Shown piece after piece: positions 1 to 8,451 of a stretch of 41,515 bases of DNA. Both the position numbers and the translations under genes were made by a program. The notes beneath the pieces are model-generated. The model had not been told where the DNA came from. It saw only the letters and a list, made by a program, of their open reading frames with translations, and made no database searches. Where the stretch lies: the NCBI RefSeq assembly GCF_002256775.1, contig NZ_NCII01000016.1:1-41515 (forward strand), in the 5' to 3' direction. Positions within the stretch are counted from its first letter, which is position 1. Every line of letters begins with the position of its first letter. Source of the DNA: Novosphingobium sp. 17-62-19. Lineage in GTDB: Bacteria > Pseudomonadota > Alphaproteobacteria > Sphingomonadales > Sphingomonadaceae.

Positions 1-126
1 GTTGGCCACCAATGTCGGAATACCGATGCCAAGGTTCACATAGAACCCGTCCTGCAATTCCTTTGCCGCGCGTGCGGCCATTTCGTCGCGGGTCCAGCCT
101 TTGGTCAGGCCATCATGCGTGGTCAT
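1..126 (-). CDS. scoB: 3-oxoacid CoA-transferase subunit B, N-terminal part (runs off the window edge)
   Basis: Only the first 42 codons are in the window. The protein opens [20 protein letters not shown] and continues into [16 protein letters not shown], the conserved N-terminus of the beta subunit of succinyl-CoA:3-ketoacid CoA-transferase. With subunit A it would move CoA from succinyl-CoA (or acetyl-CoA) to a 3-oxoacid such as acetoacetate or 3-oxoadipate. The ATG overlaps the stop of the A gene (TGATG), so the two are translationally coupled. The 3-oxoadipate transferase subunit PcaJ cannot be excluded from this fragment; the catalytic glutamate lies outside the window. Confidence 0.85.
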   Translation of the reverse strand, partial: MTTHDGLTKGWTRDEMAARAAKELQDGFYVNLGIGIPTLVAN

Positions 127-836
127 CAGACGGTCTCCCTTTCGCGCACGGTGCGGAATTCGATCTGCTTGTCATAAGGTGCGCCCAAGAACAGTCGCTG
201 GACGTAGACGCCGGGCAGGTGGATCGCATCGGGATCGAGCGTGCCGGGTGCGACAATTTCCTCAACCTCAACCACGCAGACTTTGCCGCAAGTGGCGGCG
301 GGTACGTTGAAATTGCGTGCGGTCTTGCGGAACACGACGTTGCCAGTGGTATCGGCTTTCCACGCCTTCACGATGGCCAGATCGGCGAAGATACCCTGTT
401 CCAGAACGTATTCCTGCCCGTCAAAGATCTTGCTCTCCTTGCCCTCGGCCACCAGTGTGCCAACGCCGGTCTTGGTATAGAATCCGGGAATGCCCGCGCC
501 GCCTGCGCGCATCCGTTCAGCCAGCGTGCCTTGGGGAGAGAATTCCACCTCCAACTCACCGGCCAGATACTGGCGCTCGAACTCCTTGTTTTCGCCCACA
601 TAGGACGAGATCATCTTGGCGATCTGGCGCGTGCGCAGCAGTTTGCCCAAGCCCTGATTGTCGATCCCGGCGTTGTTGCTGGCGACCGTCAGCCCTTTTA
701 TCCCGCTGGCGACGATGGCATCGATCAGCCGTTCGGGAATGCCGCAAAGGCCAAAGCCGCCGCTGGCGATCAACATACCGTCTTTCAGCAGACCATCCAG
801 AGCAGCGCTGGCATCGGGATAAAGCTTTCCAGTCAT
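126..836 (-). CDS. scoA: 3-oxoacid CoA-transferase subunit A
   Basis: This 236-residue protein matches the alpha subunit of 3-oxoacid CoA-transferases in length and motifs: [20 protein letters not shown] near the N-terminus, [12 protein letters not shown], and [20 protein letters not shown]. It forms the CoA-binding half of the heteromeric enzyme that activates acetoacetate or a 3-oxoadipate-like acid. I chose the ATG at 836 because GGAGAG sits just upstream; an in-frame extension to 887 has no good ribosome site and is not family-like. The gene is divergent from the LysR regulator at 923, which probably controls it. ScoA and PcaI/CatI cannot be told apart by sequence reading alone. Confidence 0.9.
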   Translation of the reverse strand: MTGKLYPDASAALDGLLKDGMLIASGGFGLCGIPERLIDAIVASGIKGLTVASNNAGIDNQGLGKLLRTRQIAKMISSYVGENKEFERQYLAGELEVEFSPQGTLAERMRAGGAGIPGFYTKTGVGTLVAEGKESKIFDGQEYVLEQGIFADLAIVKAWKADTTGNVVFRKTARNFNVPAATCGKVCVVEVEEIVAPGTLDPDAIHLPGVYVQRLFLGAPYDKQIEFRTVRERETV

Positions 837-889
837 GATCTCTCCATCGTTCCGCGCTTGATAGAGCTTGCACGCCTTGTGATCCAATG

Positions 890-911
890 ATTAGTTCTAT
901 GCTGAATTAAT
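890..911. promoter_or_regulatory. Candidate LysR operator in the scoA-lysR divergent region
   Basis: An 8-6-8 inverted repeat, ATTAGTTC / GAATTAAT with one mismatch, lies 12 bases before the LysR start and in the scoA upstream region. The AT-rich arms stand out against the GC-rich surroundings. LysR-type regulators commonly bind such interrupted dyads between their own gene and a divergent target. Assignment as the operator is inference. Confidence 0.4.
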
Positions 912-922
912 AAGAGTTTTTT

Positions 923-1795
923 ATGCATAAGCTGGCGATCTACCACCTTGAAACGCTGCTGTGGATTGCCCGGCTCGGCACGTTTCGCGCGGCCGCCGAG
1001 CGGCTGAATACCACCCAGCCTGCGATTTCGGCCCGTGTGCGCGAGATTGAGAGCCAGCTTGGCCTTGCGATCTTCCGGCGTGAAGGGCGTGGCGTGGTGC
1101 TCACCGCGCGCGGTCGCCAGCTTGTGCAGGATTGCGAACCGCTGCTGGCGGGATTGGAAAGTGCGCTGCTTGAGGCGGGCGGTCATGCAGGCGCGGCAGG
1201 CGTTGTGCGCATTGCGGCGGGGGAGATTGCCGCTGCCACGTGCCTGCCCCATTTTGCCAGTGCTGTGCGCAAGGACCTGCCCGGCGTCACGCTCCACATA
1301 GACCTCGATCTTACCGCAAGGATGTTGCAGAATGTTCTTTCGGGCACGCGCGACATCGCGTTTCTGGCAGGCCCGGTGGCCAGCCCCGGTCTGCGCACTG
1401 CCCGTATCGGCGAAGTCTCACTCGTGTGGCTGGCCAGCCCGGAAACGGCAGCCCAAGGCGGGTTGCAGGCCGCAACTCCGGTCTGGTCGATTGGCGAACA
1501 TTCCCCCATCCACCGCGTGACTTGCGAAAGCCTTCAGATGGCGGGACTGCCGGTGCGCGCCATCAACACCTGCAACAATGTGGCGACAATGCTGGGCATC
1601 GTTGCCAGTGGCACAGGTGCTGCGCTTTTTCCCGAAACCATGGCGCGCCCGATGATGAAAAGTGGCGCACTTGTAGAATGTGCCCCACCGCCAAGTTCGC
1701 AGATATGCTTCGAAGTGGCCGTGCGGTCGAACGAGAGCGATCCGGTTGTCCTCGAACTCTTCCGCCGGGCGGCCATGTTCTCCATCGCAGGCTGA
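923..1795 (+). CDS. LysR-family transcriptional regulator
   Basis: This 290-residue protein has the usual LysR length and layout. The N-terminal winged helix-turn-helix is clear around residues 16-60 (ARLGTFRAAAERLNTTQPAI, then SARVREIESQLG and LFRREGRG-like IFRREGRGVVLT). Residues from about 90 to 285 form the effector-binding domain. It is transcribed away from scoA-scoB with a short dyad between them, so it most likely regulates the CoA-transferase genes in response to a pathway acid, and may repress itself. The ATG at 923 follows an AT-rich stretch with no strong ribosome site. The effector is unknown. Confidence 0.92.
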   Translation: MHKLAIYHLETLLWIARLGTFRAAAERLNTTQPAISARVREIESQLGLAIFRREGRGVVLTARGRQLVQDCEPLLAGLESALLEAGGHAGAAGVVRIAAGEIAAATCLPHFASAVRKDLPGVTLHIDLDLTARMLQNVLSGTRDIAFLAGPVASPGLRTARIGEVSLVWLASPETAAQGGLQAATPVWSIGEHSPIHRVTCESLQMAGLPVRAINTCNNVATMLGIVASGTGAALFPETMARPMMKSGALVECAPPPSSQICFEVAVRSNESDPVVLELFRRAAMFSIAG

Positions 1796-1972
1796 AGGGC
1801 CATTGGCGCGCCATTTGGAATGGGACGGCACAAAGACTCTGGTGTCATACCTTTTTCACAATAATCGTTCGTCTGCGCCCGCCCTTTCGACGCATGATTC
1901 GTCTGCGGAGGCATAAGCTCGTGGAATAATAATAAACCGCAGGACGGCTCAACCGCCGGTTTCGCTTGCTCA

Positions 1973-1993
1973 GCATGTAACATTGTTACATGC
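1973..1993. promoter_or_regulatory. Perfect 21-bp palindrome upstream of the TonB-dependent receptor gene
   Basis: GCATGTAACA and its exact reverse complement TGTTACATGC flank a single central T. The site is centred 59 bases before the receptor ATG, where a promoter would lie. The core TGTAACA-T-TGTTACA looks like the operator of a dimeric repressor. I do not recognise the regulator, and it does not match the usual Fur box. No other copy was noticed in the window. Confidence 0.6.
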
Positions 1994-2041
1994 CGTAGGC
2001 GGGATCGAAGAACCGCATCAAAAACGAGGGGTGAAGTTGCG

Positions 2042-4102
2042 ATGATGAAGATGTCCGCAGTAAAGGCCGCGCTGGCAATCGGCGTGGCGATGGGAGCGAT
2101 GCCGATGGCAGCCTGGGCGCACACTCTCCAGAACCTCAACATCACGCGCTTTGATACAGCACTCGATCTTTCGAGCGGCGTTTCGCGCCAGAACAACTTT
2201 GGCGGCCTGTTTGATGGGTTCGCCATTCGCGGCTTTGTGGGTGACGAAAACTTTGCCGGTGGCGTGCTGGTCAACGGTTTCAACGGTGGCCGTGGCTATG
2301 GCGGTCCGCGCGATGCATCGAGCATTGAAAAGATAGAAATTCTTAAAGGTCCGAACGGCGCCGTATTTGGTCGTGGTGAGCCGGGTGGCACCATCAGCAT
2401 CATTACCAAAAAGGCAAAAGTCGGCCAGAACTTCGGCACTTTTGCCGTGCAGGGCGGCAGCTTCAACACTTTCCGGGTTGAGGCTGATTACAACCTTTCG
2501 CTCACCGATACTGTGGCGATCCGCCTGAACGGTGCCGTGCAGGATGGCGACAGCTTCCGCGATACGATCCACCAGCGGCTCTATGTGGCGAACCCGTCAA
2601 TCGTGTTCACGCCAAGCAAGAACACCAGCCTGTCCTATGAAATGGAGTTCATGGAAAACCGCATTCCGTTTGATCGCGGAACGATTGCGGTGAACGGGCA
2701 GCTGGGCGTGGTTGACCGGTCGACCTTCTTTGGTGAGCCGGGCGACGGGCCGATGCGTGTAAACGTGCTGGGCCATCAGGTGCAGTTCCAGCAGAAGCTG
2801 GGCGGCGACTGGTATTTCCTCGCGGGCTTTGGCTATCGTGAGACCGAATTCAGCGGCCTTTCGAGCGAGGCCGAGCTTGATCCACTGGGCACCAACCGCC
2901 GCCAGACGCTGGGCAAGCCGGGCAATTTCCTCGCCCGCCAGCGCCGTTCGCGTGACTACACCACCGACAACATAGTGGTACGCGGGGAAATTTCGGGCAA
3001 GTTCTACACCGGGGGCATCACCCACCATGTGCTTGTAGGTGCAGACTGGGACCGGTTCCGCATTGACTTGCTGCAATTGCGCGGACGCCCGGTGAATTAT
3101 ACCACGGGCACGCCCGTCACGGCGGCAAACTATGCCGTGGACATTTTCAACCCCGTCTATGGGCAGACGCTGGCGCTGGGTGCGACGCCGCTGACCAACA
3201 CTTACGAGACGCAGAAAGCCTGGGGCCTTTATTTCCAGGACCAGATTGACCTGACTGACAGCTTGAAGCTGCGTCTGGGTGGCCGTTATGACGATTACCG
3301 ACAGACCGTGCTAAACCGGAACAACCCGATTTCCCCCACAAATCCTGTCCGCGTCCATATCAAGCAGTTCAGCCCGACGGGCGGCGTGCTGTATGAAGTC
3401 AACGACGACGTTTCGGTCTTTGCAGGGTACGGTGAAGGCTTCCGCCCGAACAGCGGTGTGAATGCGGCAAGCAATCCGTTCCCGGCAGAGCTGAGCAAGT
3501 CCTATGAAGTGGGCGTGCGACTGGGCGAGCCGGGCGGTCCGCTGAGCGGTTCGATCGCGGCGTTCACGATGAAGAAGAACAACATCCTGACCGCCGATCC
3601 CAACCCTGCCAATGCCGGGTTCTCGATCGCCGGGGGTGAAGCCCGTTCGCGCGGGATCGAGCTGGACTTCAACGCCAATCTGCCGGGTGACATCTCGATC
3701 ATCGCGACATACGCCTATCTGGACGCCGAATGGACGACGGCGGCGGGCGACAAGGACTTTGGCCTGACGATCAATCCCGGTGACCGCCTGATCAACATTC
3801 CCGAACATGCTGCCAACCTGATCGTCAGCAAGGGCTTCATGATCGGCACCCATCGCGCCACGTTTGGCGGCGGCGTGAACTATGTCGGCAAGCGGCTGGG
3901 CGAAACTGGTTCCACGTTTGATCTGCCGGGTTATGTCGTGGCGCGCCTGATGGCGAGCTATGAGCCTTCGGACGGTGTGAAGCTGACCGCCGACGTGACC
4001 AACCTGTTCGACAAGGAGTTCTACACCGCATCCTATTCGCGGTTGTGGATCGCACCGGGTACGCCGCGCGCGTTCAACGTGCGAGCCAGCTTCTCGTTCT
4101 GA
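2042..4102 (+). CDS. TonB-dependent receptor, siderophore-type, with short plug N-terminus
   Basis: This 686-residue protein is an outer-membrane receptor. A signal peptide (about residues 1-22, ending MPMAAWA) leads into a plug domain with the family motifs FAIRGFVGDENF, IEKIEILKGPNGAVFGRGEP and GGTISIITKKA. A long beta-barrel follows, with YGEGFRPNSG, RSRGIELDFNANLPGD, NLFDKEFY and a terminal aromatic residue (RASFSF). The likely role is high-affinity uptake of a metal chelate or large organic ligand. The plug is unusual: mature sequence begins at HTLQNLNITRFDTALDLSSG, which aligns to the middle of a normal plug start, so no TonB box and roughly the first 40-50 plug residues are visible. 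The upstream in-frame sequence is not receptor-like. The gene stands alone, with a palindrome before it and a terminator after it. Confidence 0.93.
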   Translation: MMKMSAVKAALAIGVAMGAMPMAAWAHTLQNLNITRFDTALDLSSGVSRQNNFGGLFDGFAIRGFVGDENFAGGVLVNGFNGGRGYGGPRDASSIEKIEILKGPNGAVFGRGEPGGTISIITKKAKVGQNFGTFAVQGGSFNTFRVEADYNLSLTDTVAIRLNGAVQDGDSFRDTIHQRLYVANPSIVFTPSKNTSLSYEMEFMENRIPFDRGTIAVNGQLGVVDRSTFFGEPGDGPMRVNVLGHQVQFQQKLGGDWYFLAGFGYRETEFSGLSSEAELDPLGTNRRQTLGKPGNFLARQRRSRDYTTDNIVVRGEISGKFYTGGITHHVLVGADWDRFRIDLLQLRGRPVNYTTGTPVTAANYAVDIFNPVYGQTLALGATPLTNTYETQKAWGLYFQDQIDLTDSLKLRLGGRYDDYRQTVLNRNNPISPTNPVRVHIKQFSPTGGVLYEVNDDVSVFAGYGEGFRPNSGVNAASNPFPAELSKSYEVGVRLGEPGGPLSGSIAAFTMKKNNILTADPNPANAGFSIAGGEARSRGIELDFNANLPGDISIIATYAYLDAEWTTAAGDKDFGLTINPGDRLINIPEHAANLIVSKGFMIGTHRATFGGGVNYVGKRLGETGSTFDLPGYVVARLMASYEPSDGVKLTADVTNLFDKEFYTASYSRLWIAPGTPRAFNVRASFSF

Positions 4103-4120
4103 TGCACTGCGCGTAATGTT

Positions 4121-4159
4121 GGGGCAGGCAGGGCGAGTGCCTTGCCTGCCCCTTTTTTT
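4121..4159 (+). terminator. Intrinsic terminator after the TonB-dependent receptor
   Basis: A 10-bp perfect stem, GGGGCAGGCA (4121-4130) with TGCCTGCCCC (4143-4152), encloses a 12-base loop and is followed by seven T residues. It lies 18 bases after the receptor stop and separates it from operon A. It also argues against starting the next gene at 4116. Confidence 0.88.
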
Positions 4160-4187
4160 GGGTATTCACTTGGGGAACGCTGATAAA

Positions 4188-5117
4188 ATGACATTTCTCT
4201 ATCACGGGCTGGAAGCGCGCGGTGCGGTCTGGGCCGAGATATTCGCGGCCCGTGTGCCGGATTTGCCGTTCCTGCGTTGGGGGCAAGATTCGGTTGATCC
4301 GGCGCAAGTGCGCTGGCTGGCGGCGTGGAATGCGCCTGCCGAATTCATTGCGCAGTTCCCAAATCTGGAAGTGCTGTTCAGCGTAGGCGCAGGGATAGAC
4401 CAGTTGCCGCTGGATGCGCTGCCGCCGCAAGTGCGGGTGGTGCGCATGGTGGAGCAGGGGATTATCACCGGCATGGCGGAATATGTCGCCATGGCCTGTC
4501 TTGCGTTGCACCGCGATCTGCCGTTTTTCATAACAGAGCAGCGCGCAGGCCGCTGGACCTATCGCCATACGCGGCTGGCCGCCGACACCCGCGTGGGTGT
4601 GATGGGGCTTGGCGAGTTGGGCAAGGCGGCGCTTGAAATGCTAAAACCGCTCGGCTTCCCGCTTTCCGGCTGGAGCCGCAGCGCGCACAGCATCGAAGGC
4701 GTGGAATGTTTTGCCGGAGCCAAAGGTTTCGATGCGTTCCTGGCGCAAGTGGGTATCGCGGTGTGCTTGCTGCCGCTCACCCCCGAAACACGCGGCATTC
4801 TGTGCCGTGAAACCTTTGACAAGATGCCGCGTGGAAGCGCTGTGGTGAATGCAGGGCGCGGTGGGCACCTGGTGGCCGACGATCTGATAGTCGCGCTTGA
4901 TTCAGGACAGTTGCGCGCCGCGATGATCGATGTGACCGTGCCCGAGCCGCTCCCTGAAGGTCACCCATTCTTTAGTCATCCGGCGATTTTCCTTACTCCT
5001 CACGTGGCGGCCGAGACGCGCCACGGCAGCGCGGGCGAGGTGTTGGCAGATAATGTGCTACGTCTGTTGGCGGGGGAACCGCTGCTGGGCGAAGTGGATC
5101 GGACGCGCGGATATTAA
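4188..5117 (+). CDS. D-2-hydroxyacid dehydrogenase, glyoxylate/hydroxypyruvate reductase A-like
   Basis: This 309-residue protein has the length and motifs of GhrA. It reduces glyoxylate or hydroxypyruvate (or a related 2-oxoacid) with NAD(P)H in the cytoplasm. Visible are FSVGAGIDQLPL, the Rossmann motif VGVMGLGELGKAAL, the catalytic arginine in VVNAGRGGHLV, the glutamate in DVTVPEPLPEGHP, and the catalytic histidine in LTPHVAAET. I chose the ATG at 4188 because the in-frame extension to 4116 runs through the terminator. A GGGGAACG site lies upstream. It is the first gene after that terminator and may head operon A, though 165 bases separate it from the next gene. The true substrate may be an oxoacid made by the rest of the operon. 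Confidence 0.88.
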   Translation: MTFLYHGLEARGAVWAEIFAARVPDLPFLRWGQDSVDPAQVRWLAAWNAPAEFIAQFPNLEVLFSVGAGIDQLPLDALPPQVRVVRMVEQGIITGMAEYVAMACLALHRDLPFFITEQRAGRWTYRHTRLAADTRVGVMGLGELGKAALEMLKPLGFPLSGWSRSAHSIEGVECFAGAKGFDAFLAQVGIAVCLLPLTPETRGILCRETFDKMPRGSAVVNAGRGGHLVADDLIVALDSGQLRAAMIDVTVPEPLPEGHPFFSHPAIFLTPHVAAETRHGSAGEVLADNVLRLLAGEPLLGEVDRTRGY

Positions 5118-5121
5118 GGCG

Positions 5122-5136
5122 CGGCACGACGTGCCG
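5122..5136. promoter_or_regulatory. 15-bp perfect palindrome in the gap before the HAD gene
   Basis: CGGCACG-A-CGTGCCG follows the stop of the hydroxyacid dehydrogenase by 4 bases. It could be an operator or a small RNA hairpin. It has no T-tract, so it is not a classic terminator. The remaining gap to 5282 shows nothing else I can name. Confidence 0.3.
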
Positions 5137-5282
5137 TTCTGCGCGGTGAAAAAAGTGCAGTGGACGTTCCTGCGCCAAGACGAACGGGTGCAAGTTCCGC
5201 CCCAAAAATGGTGATCTTGCATCATCGCAGCCGCTACCCGGCATTGCCGGAAGCCACAGAAATATAGGATCGGACTCCTGTC

Positions 5283-5957
5283 ATGAGCACCGCCGTCTTC
5301 ACTCCCAAGTTTATCAGCTTCGATTGCTATGGCACGCTGACGCGCTTTCGCATGACCGAAATGGCGACCGCATTCTATGCTGACAGGCTTGCCGCTGAAG
5401 CGCTGCCTGCGTTCTGCAAGGATTGGGCCACCTATCGTTTCGACGAAGTTTTGGGGCCATGGAAGCCGTACAGCGAAGTTGTTGCCAATTCGCTGGCGCG
5501 TTGTTCGAAGAAGTGGGGCGTAGAATTCCGCGAAGAAGAAGCAAAGGCTGTTTACGAAGCCATTCCGACCTGGGGCCCGCATGATGATGTGGCCGGTGGC
5601 TTGTCGAAAATCTGCGACAAGATCCCGCTGGTGATCCTGTCCAACGCGATGAATGACCAGATCATGGACAACGTGGCCAAGCTGGGCGCAACGTTCCACC
5701 GGGTCTATACTGCCCAGAGCGCGCAGGCCTACAAGCCGCGGATGCAGGCGTTTGAATATATGTTCGATCAGCTTGGCATGGGGCCGGACGTGGGGATGCA
5801 TGTATCGTCCAGCTTCCGCTATGACCATAACACCGCAACGGATCTCGGCTTTGGCTGCCGCGTATTCGTCGGGCGCGGGCACGAGCCTTCGAACGCCAAC
5901 TATCGCGATGTCGAGATCCCGCACATCGGCGCGCTTCCGGCGGTGGTCGGCCTCTGA
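5283..5957 (+). CDS. HAD-superfamily hydrolase, haloacid dehalogenase type II family
   Basis: This 224-residue protein has the L-2-haloacid dehalogenase (type II) length and fold. HAD motif I is FDCYGTLT with the nucleophile Asp14; motif II is the serine-asparagine of VILSNAMND; motif III is the lysine in AQAYKPRMQ; motif IV is in VSSSFRYDHNTATDLGF. Classical L-DEX enzymes have an S-S-N-A-W-D active-site string; here it is SSSFRYD, lacking that tryptophan. True dehalogenation is therefore doubtful, and another small-molecule hydrolysis is possible. The stop overlaps the start of the binding-protein gene (TGATG), tying it to the importer. An L-2-haloacid substrate can be neither confirmed nor excluded by reading. 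Confidence 0.87.
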   Translation: MSTAVFTPKFISFDCYGTLTRFRMTEMATAFYADRLAAEALPAFCKDWATYRFDEVLGPWKPYSEVVANSLARCSKKWGVEFREEEAKAVYEAIPTWGPHDDVAGGLSKICDKIPLVILSNAMNDQIMDNVAKLGATFHRVYTAQSAQAYKPRMQAFEYMFDQLGMGPDVGMHVSSSFRYDHNTATDLGFGCRVFVGRGHEPSNANYRDVEIPHIGALPAVVGL

Positions 5958-7474
5958 TGCTGTCACGGCGCGGCCTTATCGGTGGCATGGCGGCAGGAGC
6001 GATGCTGGCTCCTGCTGACCGGCTGATCGGAAAGCCGCGCATGGGTGGGCGCATCCGCGTTGCCGGCATCGTCGCATCAACTGCCGATACACTCGACCCT
6101 GCAAAGGGCGGCAACTCCAGCGACTATATGCGCACGTTCCTGCTCTACAGCGGGCTGACGCAATATGATGGAGCTTTGCGGGCGCAGCCCGGATTGGCGG
6201 AGGCGATTGAATCGGACGACAACATCGTCTGGACCATCCGCCTGCGACGCGGCGTGCATTTCCATAATGGCAAGGCGCTGACCGCGGACGATGTGGTCTA
6301 TTCGCTGCTGCGGCACAAAGACCCTGCAGTCGGCTCGAAGGTCAAGGCCGTTGCTGAACAGTTCGCAGGCGCGCGCCGGGTGGGGACACTGGAAGTTGAG
6401 CTGCGGCTGACCGGCCCCAATCCCGATATTCCGATCATTCTGGCGCAGCCGCAGTTTGCCATCGTGGAGAATGGCCGACGCGATTTCAGCGTGGCCAACG
6501 GAACCGGCCCTTTCATCCTGAAGTCCTTTGCGCCGGGTATCCGCACGATCGTGCAGCGCAATCCGAATTACTGGAAGCCGGGCAAGCCATACCTTGACGA
6601 GATTGAGCTGATTGCCATTCCCGATGAACTTTCGCGCGTGAACGCGCTGCTATCGGGCGATGTGCAGATGGTGATCGCGGTGAGTCCGGGGTCGGTCAAG
6701 CGCGTGAAGGCGTCGTCCTCACACTTGATCATGGAAACCAAATCGGGCCTCTACACCGATCTGGTCATGCGGCAGGACCACCCGGTAACAGGCAATCCCG
6801 ATTTTGTGCTGGGGATGAAGCACCTCCTTGATCGCGATCTGATCAAGCGGGCGCTGTTCCGTGGCTATGCAACGATTGCGAACGACCAGCCGATTTCGCC
6901 GTTGGACCCCTATTATAATCCGGGCATACCGCAGCGCGCGTTTGATCCTGAAAAGGCGAAGTTCTATCTCAAGCGCTCCGGCCTGTTGAGCACGCGCCTG
7001 CCGGTATATGTGTCGCCCGCAGCGAACCTTTCCGTCGACATGGGATCGATCCTGCAGGAACATGCCGCGCAAATCGGCCTGAAGCTGGCCGTAAACCGCG
7101 TGCCGAGCGATGGCTACTGGTCAACCCACTGGATGAAGCATCCGCTGACATTCGGAAACATCAACCAGCGTCCCACCACAGACTTGATGTTCAGCCTGTT
7201 CTTCCAATCGAAGGCGACGGAAAACGAAGCAGGCTGGAAGAACCCCAAGTTTGACAGAATGCTGATCGAAGCGCGCCAGACCCGCGATGAGGCCGTGCGC
7301 AAGGCAATCTATGGCGAAATGCAATGGATGATCCATCGCACCGGGGGGATCGGCATTCCGGTTTTCATCAGCTTGCTCGATGGCTATGACCGCCGCGTTC
7401 GCGGGCTTCAGCCGGTCCCGCTGGGAGGCCTGATGGGCTACACCTTTGGCGAACACGTGTGGTTGGACGCATGA
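5957..7474 (+). CDS. ABC transporter periplasmic substrate-binding protein (SBP_bac_5, peptide/opine/nickel type)
   Basis: This 505-residue protein belongs to the DppA/OppA family. The N-terminus MLSRRGLIGGMAAGAMLAPA has a twin arginine followed by a hydrophobic stretch, suggesting Tat export. The family signature appears as LAEAIESDDNIVWTIRLRRG, VHFHNGKALTADDVVYSL, then GTGPFILKSFAPG and RNPNYWKPGKPYLDEIE. It captures the substrate in the periplasm for the DppB/DppC permease encoded next. Linked genes suggest an opine, a modified amino acid or another small nitrogen compound rather than a peptide. The start overlaps the HAD stop by one base, and the end overlaps the permease start (ATGA). 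Confidence 0.93.
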   Translation: MLSRRGLIGGMAAGAMLAPADRLIGKPRMGGRIRVAGIVASTADTLDPAKGGNSSDYMRTFLLYSGLTQYDGALRAQPGLAEAIESDDNIVWTIRLRRGVHFHNGKALTADDVVYSLLRHKDPAVGSKVKAVAEQFAGARRVGTLEVELRLTGPNPDIPIILAQPQFAIVENGRRDFSVANGTGPFILKSFAPGIRTIVQRNPNYWKPGKPYLDEIELIAIPDELSRVNALLSGDVQMVIAVSPGSVKRVKASSSHLIMETKSGLYTDLVMRQDHPVTGNPDFVLGMKHLLDRDLIKRALFRGYATIANDQPISPLDPYYNPGIPQRAFDPEKAKFYLKRSGLLSTRLPVYVSPAANLSVDMGSILQEHAAQIGLKLAVNRVPSDGYWSTHWMKHPLTFGNINQRPTTDLMFSLFFQSKATENEAGWKNPKFDRMLIEARQTRDEAVRKAIYGEMQWMIHRTGGIGIPVFISLLDGYDRRVRGLQPVPLGGLMGYTFGEHVWLDA

Positions 7475-8451
7475 GCGGCGCGTCACCCGTATCCCGCTGG
7501 AGCGGGCCAGCGCAGCTTGTGGCCAAGCGTACGGGGCTGGCCCTGGTGACGCTGGTGCTGGTCTCAGCCGTGATCTTCACGATCAGCGGCCTGCTGCCCG
7601 GCGATGCTGCGCAGGAATTGCTTGGCCAGGGCGCAACGCCCGAACAGATTGCGGCGCTGCGCCACGAAATGGGCCTCGATCGGCCTGCGGTGGTGCGCTA
7701 TTTTGAATGGTTGCGCGGCATTGCCATCGGTGATCCCGGCCAGTCGCTGGTGGCGAACAAGCCGGTGGCAGACATTATCTCGGAACGGCTGCCCAACACG
7801 CTGATCCTTGCCGGGCTGACCACGCTGTTCTCGGTGCCGATCGCGTTTCTGGTGGGCATCTCCTCGGCGGTGACGCGGGGGAAGGCAACCGACCGCGCAC
7901 TCAACATCATGACGCTGGCGATGGTCGCCTTGCCGGAATTTCTTGTGGCCACGATTGCGGTGCTGGTGTTCTCGGTAAAGCTGTTGTGGCTGCCGTCGAT
8001 CACGATTGTGCCGCAAGACCCGACGCTTTGGGAATTCCTGCGCGCCTATGCCATGCCGGTGATGGTGCTGGGTGTGGGCGTGATCGCACAGCTGGGCCGG
8101 ATGATCCGCGCGGCGATCATTGCGGAGCTGGACCGCCCCTATGTGGAAATGGCGCGGTTGAAGGGTGTTTCGCAGCGCCGTCTCATCTTTCGCCATGTTT
8201 TGCCCAACGCGGTCGGCCCCATCGTGAATGCCATGGCGCTCAGCCTGTCCTATCTGTTTGGAGGCGCGATCATCGTGGAGACAATTTTCAGCTATCCTGG
8301 CCTCGCCAGCCTTATGGTCAATGCCGTGACCTCGCGCGATATGCCATTGCTACAGGCCTGCGCGATGATCTTTTGCGCCACCTATCTGCTGCTGGTGCTG
8401 ATTGCCGATACCGTGGCGATCCTTGCCAATCCCCGGCTGCGTCAGGGATGA
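7471..8451 (+). CDS. ABC transporter permease, DppB type
   Basis: This 326-residue inner-membrane protein has about six membrane segments. It shows the DppB N-terminal helix (LALVTLVLVSAVIFTISGLL), the periplasmic MGLDRPAVVRYFEWLRG region, and the EAA loop that contacts the ATPase (YVEMARLKGVSQRRLIFRHV). It pairs with the DppC-type permease to form the channel. The start is the ATG at 7471, overlapping the binding-protein stop; a GTG four codons upstream (7459) is less likely. The stop overlaps the next gene (ATGA). Confidence 0.93.
   Translation: MSGASPVSRWSGPAQLVAKRTGLALVTLVLVSAVIFTISGLLPGDAAQELLGQGATPEQIAALRHEMGLDRPAVVRYFEWLRGIAIGDPGQSLVANKPVADIISERLPNTLILAGLTTLFSVPIAFLVGISSAVTRGKATDRALNIMTLAMVALPEFLVATIAVLVFSVKLLWLPSITIVPQDPTLWEFLRAYAMPVMVLGVGVIAQLGRMIRAAIIAELDRPYVEMARLKGVSQRRLIFRHVLPNAVGPIVNAMALSLSYLFGGAIIVETIFSYPGLASLMVNAVTSRDMPLLQACAMIFCATYLLLVLIADTVAILANPRLRQG

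Noticed and set aside
1796-1850. Short palindromes TGGCGCGCCA and CCATT/AATGG after the LysR stop as a terminator
   Set aside because: The stems are short and overlap, and no T-tract follows directly.
4116-4187. Upstream extension of the hydroxyacid dehydrogenase frame
   Set aside because: It runs through the terminator hairpin and T-tract and is not family-like.
7986-8447. N-terminal extension of the DppC-type permease frame
   Set aside because: It overlaps the DppB gene out of frame and has no membrane-protein character; the ATG at 8448 fits the family and the ATGA overlap.
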